From assembly GCA_023014365.1 (NCBI GenBank), contig JAEBUN010000027.1, positions 434,001 to 498,000 on the forward strand: DNA of 64,000 bases. Reading direction: 5' to 3'. This document shows positions 47,011 to 56,898 of the stretch, piece by piece (position 1 is the stretch's first letter; each line of letters starts with the position of its first letter). The notes under the pieces are model-generated. The model was not told the DNA's origin. It saw nothing but the letters and a program-made list of their open reading frames with translations, and made no database searches. The translations under genes were made by a program, and so were the position numbers. Source of the DNA: Lepiota brunneoincarnata. Taxonomy: Eukaryota; Basidiomycota; Agaricomycetes; Agaricales; Agaricaceae.

Positions 47011-47829
47011 GTTCCAAGTTACGGACAACAAAAGCGAGATACGGAAGTAAATGAGAGAAAGAAGGAAGGGGGCGAAGAAAGGGGGTGAAAAGGGCTTCTG
47101 GTCGACTTGCCAGCCTCAGACTTGCAAGTTGCAACGAAGGAGTGTGTGGGGTTATATCTCCGCGACCAGCCAGGCGAGAACGGGATTCGGTTCCATCCTA
47201 AAAGGCATTCCAGCCTGTGCCGCATAGTTAACCCGCCCGAGAGGAATTAATAATCCTTCGTAATCGTGCAAAGGCCCGCCTCTTGAATTGATTCTGTCAG
47301 CTCTTGATGAATAGCCCGACTGCACCGGAACCCATCATGCTTAGATAATCAGTGTCTCAGTGACCCAGGCGCGGAACATGGCACAGTTCCCGCGGGGGCA
47401 GAATAGAAAAGCATACCAAATTCGATACAGCAGTGCCTCCGTATCCTTTGTCACATCCGTCCCGCCGGTGAAGATCATCTTCACCCCCGGGTCTAATATA
47501 AGCCTAGCCCTACAGCTCTTGATCCGAATTTTCTTTCCGGACTTTGTATCCGTGCGACCTCGGTATACCACGGAGTTCCGCCTCCTGAGCCTTCGGTTGA
47601 GATCAAGAGAACGTCCGGAACAGATTTGCAGTGGCCATATATTACGGATATATTATTATTTCTACCAGTTTCCCAATACATCTGCCATGCCGACATAGAA
47701 CGCAACTACAGTTGTGTACACTCAGAAGAATTCGGACATAGAATACAAAGTGGTATCCCCTAGTTCAACGGGTTACAATCCAGGGGAAGGGATCAGACCA
47801 TTGTGCTGGTGACATCCTCAGCGTTGCCC
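47011..47829. other. Promoter of the C2H2 gene and intergenic region
   Basis: CT-rich on the minus strand (about 47030-47100), as expected of a fungal promoter. A minus-strand frame at 47341-47571 has no recognisable domain. No other gene is seen. Confidence 0.4.
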
Positions 47830-48130
47830 TCAATTGTGTAACATTAGGCACATACGGCGAGTGGGAGGTTTTGCAGTGATTTGGGGAACGGTAGAAATCT
47901 GGATAGAACTGGCCCCCTGCGTAGAACTGGCTGCCTGGATTGAGCTGACCGTCTGGGTGGAACTGGTCCCCCGGGTTGAACTGGCCTTCTTATGGGCATT
48001 AACTATAAATGTATTAAACAGAGTTTACTATCCCAGCTTTCGAGCACATACCCTCTAGAATGATGGGCGAGGCCGAACATGCAAGCCGCACGTAAGTCAC
48101 AGCTAACAAGAGGAACAAGAGATTGCGCAT
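47830..48130 (-). CDS. Small secreted protein A with five-residue repeats
   Basis: Exon 1 encodes MRNLLFLLLAVTYVRLACSA, a signal peptide with probable cleavage after ACSA, then SPIILE. An intron starting GTATGTGCT and ending TTTATAG, in the same place as in gene B, leads to exon 2, which holds imperfect tandem pentads of the form (A/T/V)SS(T/I)(Q/R): ASSTR, TSSTQ, VSSIQ, ASSTQ, ASSIQ. It continues STVPQITAKPP. Read straight on, it stops at 47830 after about 85 residues; a GTATGT in the CGCC-GTATGTGCC stretch may instead be a second donor, so the 3' end is uncertain. Ser/Thr-rich repeats suggest O-glycosylation. A secreted wall or effector-type protein is possible but unproven. TATA box 67 bp upstream. 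Confidence 0.6.
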
Positions 48131-48196
48131 CCCAGTGGTGGAAGAGTCGAAGTAAGGAAGCCTTAGGATTGCAAAGCCACAGCCGTATTCGGAGGC

Positions 48197-48204
48197 TTTT
48201 TATA
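48197..48204 (-). promoter_or_regulatory. TATA box of small secreted protein A
   Basis: TATAAAAA on the minus strand, about 67 bp before the ATG. Confidence 0.6.
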
Positions 48205-48754
48205 CCAAGGCAAGAACCCTAAAGACCATATTCATCTCATCAGCATACAACCCAAGTCGATGTTAAATTGGCCATGAAGCAGTTACTCTCACAGACTCAT
48301 GATACCCAGGGGTACTGTTGTAGCTGTTAATGGCCATGATGTCGGCTGGTCATGGGTTTGATATCCTGTAGTGACAGACTGCCACAAGATAGTAAATCAC
48401 CAGCCATCAAACAATAACTGCATCATGCCCGCTCGGACATCTCTCCCTTGACGGGCGCTGTCCAACTCGTATGGCTGATCTGTTGTTATCGCAAGTTAAT
48501 AGCAATCTTAGCACTCCCTAGCCAAACTTCAACGAGATTATGACGGGACTAGTCGTTTACTTGCATTATTCCGCACAGGATTCGTGTTTTGATCCAACGA
48601 CACAAGTGCTGTCCATGCTGAAGCGGATATAGGATTTAAACAGGGGGCTACTCTTCATTCAATTACCTCCTCTTCCGGGCCGTTCGGAGAGTTCCGAATA
48701 ACAATCACAATCATTCTTGGTCCCAAAATACGGTCTGATCATGAATGCTAATAT

Positions 48755-49053
48755 CTAGCAGATCTCAGTGCCTGAACCATCAAAGATGACTTTGAAAACT
48801 GGCAATATGTCCTGGCTAGTTCCAGCCGGCCCGACGGAACCTTGCGCAAAAATAAACCCCACTTGCATTTTGGGTTTCGCGCGTCGTCCAACTGATTTCT
48901 ATTCCGACGGTTGCAACGAATGAGGCAGTACGACGTGCATTCTGCCTCACATCGGCGGTTCAGAATTGCTCCATCACCTTCGTAGCCAAGTTGGATGGAA
49001 CTCCACCAGTACCATCGCCACGTCAAGTCATCGGAGCCTGCCGCTATACTCAT
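48755..49053 (-). CDS. Small orphan protein between the two secreted-protein genes
   Basis: I do not recognise it. Exon 1 reads MSIAAGSDDLTWRWYWWSSI and continues LGYEGDGAILNRR. A 59-nt intron (48892-48950, GTGAGG...AATCAG) joins it in frame to FGRRAKPKMQVGFIFAQG, SVGPAGTSQD, LPVFKVIFDG and SGTEIC stop. The spliced product is about 79 residues, rich in Trp and Gly, with no signal peptide from this start; an upstream exon may exist. Unspliced, the same region gives a different Cys-rich frame, which I consider less likely because the splice sites are good. Confidence 0.4.
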
Positions 49054-49655
49054 TACTTAATAGCATGGATACAGCTATCCATGCTGTGGCATCTCTACGA
49101 GCTGCGCTTTCATGTGTCGCTAAGAGTAATGGGAATTATCCTGATGTATAGTTCTGGCGAGAGCAGCGAGTGAAAGATTAACTCAGTGCGAAAGCCTCAC
49201 CACGGTAGATAATGAATCTTGAATGATGGATGATTTGCGCGGGATGGAAAACGTCAATGGCCCAAGCTCTATTTATTGAAGATGATGTCGAGGGGGACAG
49301 GATTTTCTACAACGATCCTGATTCTGATTTTGCAAGAGTTGCGGGATGCTTCGCTAGCGTACCGCGCCCACTCGAACCCAGACCCGGGATGGGAGGGGGA
49401 AAGGTCAATGCTTCACTCTCGCCTAACTCCTAAATTGAAAACGAGCTTAAATATTATCCATTCCTCATGCTAGATGGATGGTACTAATGACAGGATACCC
49501 TAGAGGCGACAGGGAGGCAGGAGATATATTATGGGAGTGGTACGTCTTATCAAAAAACGGCTTCGTTCGGGGATCATATTGCAGAACTAGAAGGACGAGG
49601 GAGTTCCCAGGGGAAGAGAAATTTGGCTGGAGGCGTATTCAGTGTAATCCTCCGT
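49054..49655. other. Unassigned sequence between orphan gene and secreted protein B
   Basis: Plus-strand frames at 49230-49433 and 49478-49690 show no known domain or shared splice pattern. Confidence 0.3.
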
Positions 49656-49884
49656 TTACCTGGAAATTAAATACATACGATCCAACCTGACGGTGTGGGT
49701 ATCGACCTGTGTCCTGCTGGCCTCCTGGGTGAGACTAGCCCACTCTTGCGTATTGGCTATAACGCAGTTAACACATACAGTTCCCTATTTCAGCTTTCTA
49801 GCACATACCCTCTGGGATGGTGGGCAGTGCTGAACATGCAAGCTGCAAACAGGTTGCAGCAAGGACGATGAGAAGATGGCGCAT
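49656..49884 (-). CDS. Small secreted protein B, paralogue of A
   Basis: Exon 1 encodes MRHLLIVLAATCLQLACSA, a signal peptide, then LPTIPE. The intron begins GTATGTGCTAGAAAGCTG and ends GCGTTATAG, nearly identical in start and position to gene A. Exon 2 reads ANTQEWASLTQEASRTQ, keeping weak traces of the S-x-TQ pentads, then VDTHTVRLDR; it stops at 49656 unless a second GTATGT donor is used. About 60 residues are visible. The mature part has diverged far more than the signal peptide and intron, typical of fast-evolving secreted proteins. TATA box 83 bp upstream. Confidence 0.55.
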
Positions 49885-49966
49885 TCTGATGGATAAGTGG
49901 CAGGCTTGGGTTGGGGAAGATATCAGTTCTCGGGATTGTTGCATATCGTTCACCATCTTAGATGCC

Positions 49967-49973
49967 TTTTATA
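49967..49973 (-). promoter_or_regulatory. TATA box of small secreted protein B
   Basis: TATAAAA on the minus strand, about 83 bp before the ATG, matching gene A. Confidence 0.6.
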
Positions 49974-49979
49974 CCGACG

Positions 49980-51546
49980 CCAACATTTCCTTCTAATCAG
50001 GATGCGGTGCGAGTTAATATTGGGATTACAGGAGAGGTAATACTACTCTCACGAGATCCACCGGCACCACTTCCGAGTATTGATGGTCATGATGACCGGT
50101 CCCCCATTCCAGCGTATATGGAGAAGTGACTGAATTTTATTGAGATGATGGGTGTACTGAGCGGTGCGGTTTCGGAAACATCTTACAGGTTCGTGACTTA
50201 GATTACCTGTGTGCCAAATGGCCCCTGGTGTTGTCTCTAGGGGAGTCCCACAGCTGCGGACCGCAGGGTAACTGCTCTTCATGACCCCACTCGGGCAAGT
50301 ACGGCGACTACTGCCCGATACCAACTGAGAATATCATCGGATCGTATCCTAGTCACTTGTTGTATGCGATTCCGGAGCATTTGTATTTCTATCCATTTAA
50401 TACAAGCTGTTGAAACAGATAAAGAATCCGAAAAAATACAAAAAATCAGCCAACTCCTGCGCCCTCACGCTTGCTAAGCCCTCTAGCTGTGGCTTTTGCA
50501 TGTGAAAGCTGTAAGCCAGCGATGATTTATATATCTCATTCAGAGCCATGTCGCGATCATCAATGTCACGAGTTCCGATCTCGATACCTAAGTCAGTGGA
50601 ATTGGTCGTGAGGCCCTCGGCGGAGTGGGGATATACCCCCTGATTTACTATTATCGGCCCAAGTTTCGGGAAAAATTCTGCCCAAAAGTAAACCTTACCA
50701 TGGTCCTCACCCAACTATTTTCAAGTCCCCGTGTCGGGTAACTATTTATTTTTCCCCTCGGCAATCTCCACACGCACGTTTTCGTTGGTAGCGCTCGTAT
50801 CGGCCGTCGAAGTTTCTGTGGTCCCGTTTATTCGACAGGGGGTTGTCCTTGCTTCCGGGAGAAAGGGACCCGTCGTACGGCGCATGTACCTACTACCTAT
50901 CAGCCACAATGGGTGTAGCCCCGCGCTTCCATTTGGACTATGATACGGTTTACTTTGCCGGGGCACCGCTTCATGCTGTGGTCAATGAACGTGAGAGCAC
51001 AATCGGAGAAAAGTCGGCTCGTCAAGCGACATATCGATAGCTGTGAGAATATACAAATAGTCCAACCTGCTATGTTTCATCCTGAGACGTTCCATGTAAT
51101 TGAAGTCAGTTTCAAATATGGTACGGCACACATCATTGTCAGATCCGGCGATATTATTGCTCTGCAGGCTCAACGTCGCAATGGTAGCATGGGTCTTTCT
51201 TCTTGATAACGTGGAGCGGCGTCATGGAGAGCAAGTTTGTATGGCTTTGATGGCAACGCGATCAAATATGCGAATGAGCATATCGATATGTCATCAACCT
51301 GGCTTGGTGTCGTATTTTGGGCCCGTTGCTTTCATGATGACCATCATACCAACAAAATATCAACTGTTTTCTATGATAACATCAGCTACGAGCGCCCCTT
51401 CATGGGAGAGTCTAATCAGGAGCCTCCTGTCATGGGAGCGGGCGCGACGGACGAGTCTCCCATGCCATGATATACATATACTTCGTGGAACGGAAACTCA
51501 AATTTTTTCTCCTGTGTCACACCTTTGACTCAAGCAAAGCCCCGAC
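49980..51546. other. Unassigned region with several medium frames
   Basis: Minus-strand frames at 50397-50714 and 50742-50966 and plus-strand frames at 50843-51528 look partly protein-like, but no domain is recognised and no consistent splice chain could be built. Confidence 0.3.
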
Positions 51547-52836
51547 ATGAGCGCCGCACCCATCCCATTCCCTTTTCAAGCACGAGATGTCATTTTGCAG
51601 GAGACCATCCTGGAGAGCTTTGCTGGTGGTGTGTTCGACATCTTATGCTCCGAGGTCAGTGGATGACAGCTCCAACTGGAATTTAAAGGTATCTACACGG
51701 CCATATTCTCGTTTACTATGTATCTGCTGCGTGAGTGTCCTCATTCAGAAGCTGTGGAATATTTATAATGAACGTGAGAATAGTGTTTCGAAAGAAACCA
51801 GAGCAGCAATCACAACGAAAAATGGCATTTGGGATTATTGTCCCTTTGTATGTCCTCACTATCATCCATCTCGCACTTCGCTGGGGTGTCTTGAGACAGG
51901 CCTTTATAGTCGATGGCCAAACAGCGGACAGCATCTTGCTCAGCTTTCTCGCTCAGCCAACATGGGTACTTGCACTGTCGAGCATTTGCTTCGGCTTGAA
52001 CCTGTTGATTGCAGACTATGTGATGGTGAGTCCCTCTCCGAATTCCACTGGAGCTATCGTCTCCTGATATAAAAAAAGGTATGGAGATGCTGGGTTATGT
52101 GGAGCCGTGCTTGGCAAGCAGCGATTGTCCCACTTGCATTGACAGTCGCAGGGACTGGTGAGGCTCTGGTCTCCTTGAGTCATTGAAGGCCGCCCAGCTT
52201 CAAAATGATATCCTACTCTGCAGTTTTTTGCGCACTTAGCATTGCATTTCAAATTAGTCCCTCAAGCTCACTCTTCACCGGCAACCGCAACAAATTCGCC
52301 CAACCGAGCCTCATTTACTTCATACTTTCCTTTTCCAGCACAGTCATCTCCACATCCTTGATCGTCTACCGAATTCTCTCTGCTACCCAAGTAGCAGGCT
52401 TCAACCGCTTGAGCCCATACCGCAAAATTATAGAGATCGTCGTAGAATCAGCGGCCTTGTATTGTGTGGTACTCCTCGTGTACCTTCCGCTCCTTATCCG
52501 TGGCGAATTCACTGGGGACTTGCTCGACGGCTATCCTCAAGCTTTACTCATCTCCGTCGCCGTTAGTCGTATTGAAAATTTCTCCATTTGAGTATGCTCA
52601 AAAAAGAGAGATTCTAGGGTATCGCACCGACAATTATCACTGCGCGTGTTTCACTGGGAGTATCAAGGGAACATTCGACATTAAAGACGGAGAGCGCATT
52701 CGTGTTCGCCAGTGGCCGCTCCGTGACGGTTATCTCCAATGTTGTTGGAGGTAGCCAGGAGGTCAGTCTCCCGGATTCGCACCAGGAAAAGGGCGGTGCA
52801 AAACCCAATCTCCCCGTGCAAATCGAGGAGGTCTGA
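51547..52836 (+). CDS. Seven-helix membrane protein, basidiomycete family
   Basis: It starts MSAAPIPFPFQARDVILQET. Six exons join cleanly: FAGGIYTAIFSFTMYLL; LFRKKPEQQSQRK then MAFGIIVPLYVLTIIHLAL; FLAQPTWVLALSSICFGLNL and IADYVM; VWRCWVMWSRAWQAAIVPLA; FCALSIAFQISPSSS, LIYFILSFSSTVISTSLIVY and YRKIIEIVVESAALYCVVLL; and, after a 53-nt intron, GIAPTIITARVSLGV. The C-terminal tail is hydrophilic and ends NLPVQIEEV. The order WRCW motif, YRIL and IEIVVESAALY followed by GIAPT is the hallmark of a large family of Agaricomycete 7TM proteins of unknown ligand. Plasma membrane is likely. No lesions. Confidence 0.75.
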
Positions 52837-53674
52837 GGTTCGCTCCGTATCGATGATGCCGTGCTTCGACCAAAAAAACCAAAAAAAAAAAAAAACCGTG
52901 TTTGTGCTGTCCCGTACTTCTGACTCACTAAGTTTTATGGTTTAGTCAAATAGTTGATGACAACTCCGTCAAACAATTGGAAGCGCGGGCGTGAATCCAT
53001 GGTCCGCCGATCGGGTCGAAATATTTTGGAGCAGATTTCTATTGATACACAAATCTACATGGAACTCTGCAGTTGCTTGTGGCTCTTGGCCACCAGATAT
53101 CCGGCTCATAGGATCTGGCAAGGACCAAAGCAGCGCTGGTTTATGCTTAGCCTCGTTGCCGTGCCAAATCCATTCAGCCCGGAACATTCAAGAACCCACA
53201 ACACATATTTGAAATTTGCATCGGTCGTCCGAGCCCCCACTTGTGGAGTTAGCCCCAATTTCAGCGGTCACATGTTCACGAGTCCAAGTCTATCATAGTA
53301 CCGCGTGCAGATCACTACAGCCGATTTTGCAAAACAATACAGAAGTTTCCCGAAATTCACGTTCGGAGCTATCGTAGAAATTCGAGGGTGGACCCTGTTT
53401 ATCTCGGCGCCCGCCCCATCCAACCCCACTTTCCTATACTCGAGCCATTTGTGCCACCAACTTAATATGCGCTCTCAATATGCACTGCCATGACTTCCAA
53501 TTAGACTCAAACCGTCGTGCACCGCCTTCCGAAGTGGAGCTGACAAATGGCCCGATCGTTCCTTCGTCTAGACTCTCACAGGCCTCACCTATATAGAGAC
53601 AAATGCAATTCAGTAATCGTGACAAAATGAGACTTCCGCTTGCCAAGGACTAATAAGCACCTCTAACATCTAAT
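52837..53674. other. Convergent intergenic region
   Basis: Between the 3' ends of the 7TM gene and the lipase. An A-run lies at about 52880-52895. Frames here have no domain or splice support. Confidence 0.4.
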
Positions 53675-55036
53675 TTACAAACAAAAAGGTTTGGTAGCAG
53701 GTATCCCGAAGTACTAGAAAGATCCTTGAGGAACAAATAATACGAGGAGACTACGGAACAAACCACTCACCGACCAATGTGCAGGATTGATCCCGCCAGA
53801 GGAAACACCCGCGGAGCACGCCGGGTCCTCACCATCAGGCGCACATGCCCGAATTGTGTCCTCGGTATATGGGTGGGTATATTGCCAATATTCGACGCCT
53901 AACCAACCTTCTGAAAAAAGTAATCGTATACGAAGAAGAGAACCGCTTACCGTGATGGTGATAGCCTAGGGAGGTCGGAATGATGGTGGGAACCCTGGGT
54001 AGGGCATTGTTAGGTCTAACTGCGTAGCAGGCAACCTCAGTGAGTGTGTGGCTAACCCATCATTACCATGTACGACTGTCAAGGCTTTAGCAGGTGAACT
54101 CTTCCAAAGGAGATAATAACCCACCTCGATAAGCATTATCACCAAACAGATCGTTCACGAAAGCCGCAAATTCTTTATTCTAAAAGGGCCATAATCATCA
54201 ACGTCAACCAGGACCCAGCCCTAATCATGACGTACACCGGCTCTCGGAGCGCCATATGAATATGTTCTGACAACCCTAAGAGCAAGGGGAATTGAATTCG
54301 TCAACATTAACACCAGATAGTGGGTGCATACTTCTCTGGATACTTTTGCTTACAAGTGATTGCAGAGAACAGTGCAAGCACACCTCCGAGGGAGTGTCCA
54401 GAAGTTACGATAGAATAGTCGGGATGTAAAGAAACTTGTCTGGTAACGATGATCCCCACCTGAAGCGCGATGGAATCCCATCTATTCGGACCTGGGTTAA
54501 CAAGAGAAAAAAATCTTCAAGAGGGGAGTGGTACTTGCGAGAGGAGAAATCCCGCGTGAACAGCGCACAGAGGCTGGTTGTAGAGAGTTTTCGTTAGCAA
54601 AACGTCTGGTACAGGGTGTCTTTGGAAGCGCTTACAGGGGATCGCGACACCGGGAGCAATGAAGGGTACCAATGCGAGTTGAGCATCAGCAAGGAACGCC
54701 AGCAGTGAACCGCTGAATCTCAATAAGTATAAATCATGTCACGAAACAGCAATAGCAAGCCCTTACCTCCCCCTGTACGCGATGACGACTTCTTGTCTCT
54801 CATCATCCCTGGCTACGTATCCCTGGATATCTCCGCCGAGACTTGAAAACTTTGGCGCCGTCGGGGTATAACCTGAGAGAACGGACGAGAATGAATACAT
54901 ACGGGCATCACAAGCTTCTTGCCATTTGGTCGTGGGCAGACGACACTATATGCGGAAGAAGCGTATTTGAAGTAATGCACCAAATCCTGATACAAGTCTA
55001 GTCCGTCCAGTGACTTTGGATAAAGAAATAGCAGGG
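53675..55036 (-). CDS. Class 3 (lipase_3) triacylglycerol lipase, 5' end missing
   Basis: An alpha/beta hydrolase acting on acylglycerols. Blocks in order: LDLYQDLVHYFKYASSAYS, VCPRPNGKKLV, GGDIQGYVARDDERQEVVIA, FLADAQLALVPFIAPGV, CAVHAGFLL, WDSIALQVG, catalytic Ser in SIVTSGHSLGGVLAL (54382-54399), YSYGAPRAGNKEFAAFVND, catalytic Asp in VVHGNDGVPTIIP, YHHHEGWLGVEYWQY, CAPDGEDPACS, catalytic His in NPAHWSYFGI, end KPFCL. About ten short exons are joined; one intron (30 nt) is shorter than normal. Family members are secreted, but upstream of SLDGLD no signal peptide can be found: the sequence runs into a tRNA-like segment. The first exon is therefore lost or displaced and secretion or expression is doubtful. 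Confidence 0.75.
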
Positions 55037-55123
55037 GTTGTTTATGTAATCTCACCAGCACTTATTGACCCTGGCTGCGATGAGGAATCTGTGTCCATGG
55101 ATGTGGAGATGAGGAAGGGAGGA

Positions 55124-55252
55124 GGATGCCAGCACCTAGACTCGAACCAGCCCAATTCCTGCTGTCAGCTTCCTGTTTCGGCAATTCCCGAATGGCGGCA
55201 TGTGGCCTTACTCGGTCTGAGCGCCTTGAAGCACAGCGCTCGCTAAGCATCC
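55124..55252 (-). other. tRNA-Leu-like segment (pseudo-tRNA or tRNA-derived repeat)
   Basis: On the minus strand, GGATGCT pairs over seven positions with GGCATCC at the other end. A D-arm-like GAGCG...TTCAAGGCGCT follows, then a possible AAG anticodon context (GTAAGGC), and a B-box-like GGTTCGAGTCT. The variable region is far too long and the T stem is imperfect, so it is not a clean tRNA gene. It sits where the lipase's first exon should be. Confidence 0.3.
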
Positions 55253-55700
55253 CCTCTCAAAAAAGGTTGGAGGATCATGGCCCTCTACCAGATGTTGCAG
55301 CCGTTACAAGACAGCTATGATGGCAGCATCTAAAATGACTGCCATGATCACAACAGGGACTCAAAGGCTAATGTTACACTCCCGGTGATGAAAACGATTC
55401 TGCAAGGTATGTGATCGCGCCTCAACGTAGACAGATTCTGCCTCTCTCAAGCTATACCCTGCAGGTTGAGGGTAGCCACGGAAAAAATGGCAACCCTAGT
55501 AATTGGGATAAGCGAACGAGCAACCATTGCAAAGATCCCGAACGATTTTTTTTTACAGTTGGGAGGAATATAGGTACAGCGGCCCACGATATTCATACCC
55601 TGCTGTACAACGATTTGGTGTACATATACATTTTTATTCGAAGTACAAAATGGCAGAAGCAACACCTCACCAAAGTGGGACCTCTCGCATTCCTTTCGCT
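55253..55700. other. Spacer between lipase and SDR2
   Basis: No gene recognised; short frames only. Confidence 0.35.
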
Positions 55701-56619
55701 CTATTTCCCACCCGGGGGGTAAGTTGTGGTAGCAGTAGCTCCAGCATCAACAGGAAGAATGATACCAGTGATCCATCTCGCCTCGTCGCTTCGCCAGGAA
55801 GCGAACTGCTGCTCCAATATCCCAGCCATTCCCTTCTGTTTTCAGAGGTGCGCGATTTCGGCGCAATTCTCGGATCTCTGGCGTAATGGGGTAGCTGTAT
55901 ACCATCGGCTGTATGAACCATACCTGACGGATAATCAGAGATAACGTGATAAGCACGAATTGATCAAACGACTTACCAGGACACACGCAGTTGACCCTGA
56001 TTCCAGTCTGGAGCATGATGGGAAGCCATCGCACGAGTCATATTGATAATAGCTCCTTTGCTCGTGGGATATAGCAACATTGGCGTGCCGCCGATCAGCC
56101 CCGCAACGCTCCCCATATTCACAATACTTCCACGACCGCTAATTTCGTGCTTTGGGTTCTTGCGCATAGGCGAGCACCGCATATTTAGTCATCAGCATCA
56201 TGCTCGTCACATTGATTTCCAACCCCTTCGCCCACTTTCGCCGGGTCAACTTCCACTGCTGTCCCCTCCGGACCTTCCACTCCAACGTTGTTAACCAGGA
56301 TATCGAGACGACCAAAGGTTTCGAGGGCTGAATCGACTACCCGCTTGCAATCCTCTTCGCTACTGACATCAGCTTGAACTGCGATAGCTTTTCCTTCTCC
56401 GAATTCCTTCGTTATCATGGTCACAGTAACTTGAGCCCATTCCAAGGTTAAGTCAGCGCAGATAACCTTTGCACCAGCTTCGGCGAGGAGGATCGATGCT
56501 GCTCGACCATTCCCTATCCCGCTAGCCCTAGACCCCGCCCCTGTAACAATAGCTACTCTCCCATCTAGAGATCGCGAGGGTCTGGGAGGATTTTCTGGGT
56601 CATAGGATGGGGTGGACAT
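55701..56619 (-). pseudogene. SDR copy 2, frameshifted
   Basis: It is nearly identical to SDR1 at the start (MSTPSYDPENPPRPSRSLDG, VTGAGSRASGIG, LVNNVG) and at the end (ILPVDAGATATTT). Frame-breaking changes are an extra A near 56235 in DPAKW, altered bases in the AVPAML region near 56170-56180, and an extra base before IRVNCVCPG near 56008. The catalytic segment (MLLYPTSKGA) is recognisable, and the Tyr-x-x-x-Lys motif survives. The intron near 55950 is kept with GTAAGTCG. Same order and orientation to GMC2 as SDR1 to GMC1, but on the opposite strand. Confidence 0.85.
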
Positions 56620-56898
56620 AGTTGGTTGAACGTGAGTGCGGAGTCCCAGTATAAATCATCTTTTGTGGCGTGCGTGCGCTCCCAAAATAGACGTCGGTCC
56701 CGTCGTCAGATCCACAGCGTGGTTCTTCACCGATTCCTACCACTATCAGGACTAGGCACATGTGTGTGTGCAAATCCCATCCTCGTATTCCGGAGTCCTA
56801 CTGTCAAGTCCTGTCCGGGAAACTGCCCGAACAAAACATCTCATGACAAACGGGATAAAATGACCGGTTCACATAGGATCAACATCTGTTATAACTTC

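Noticed and set aside
50742..51528. Arrestin-like or lectin gene suggested by short frames
   Set aside because: Resemblance was to a few residues only (FHLDYDTVYFAGAPL) and no exon chain supported it.
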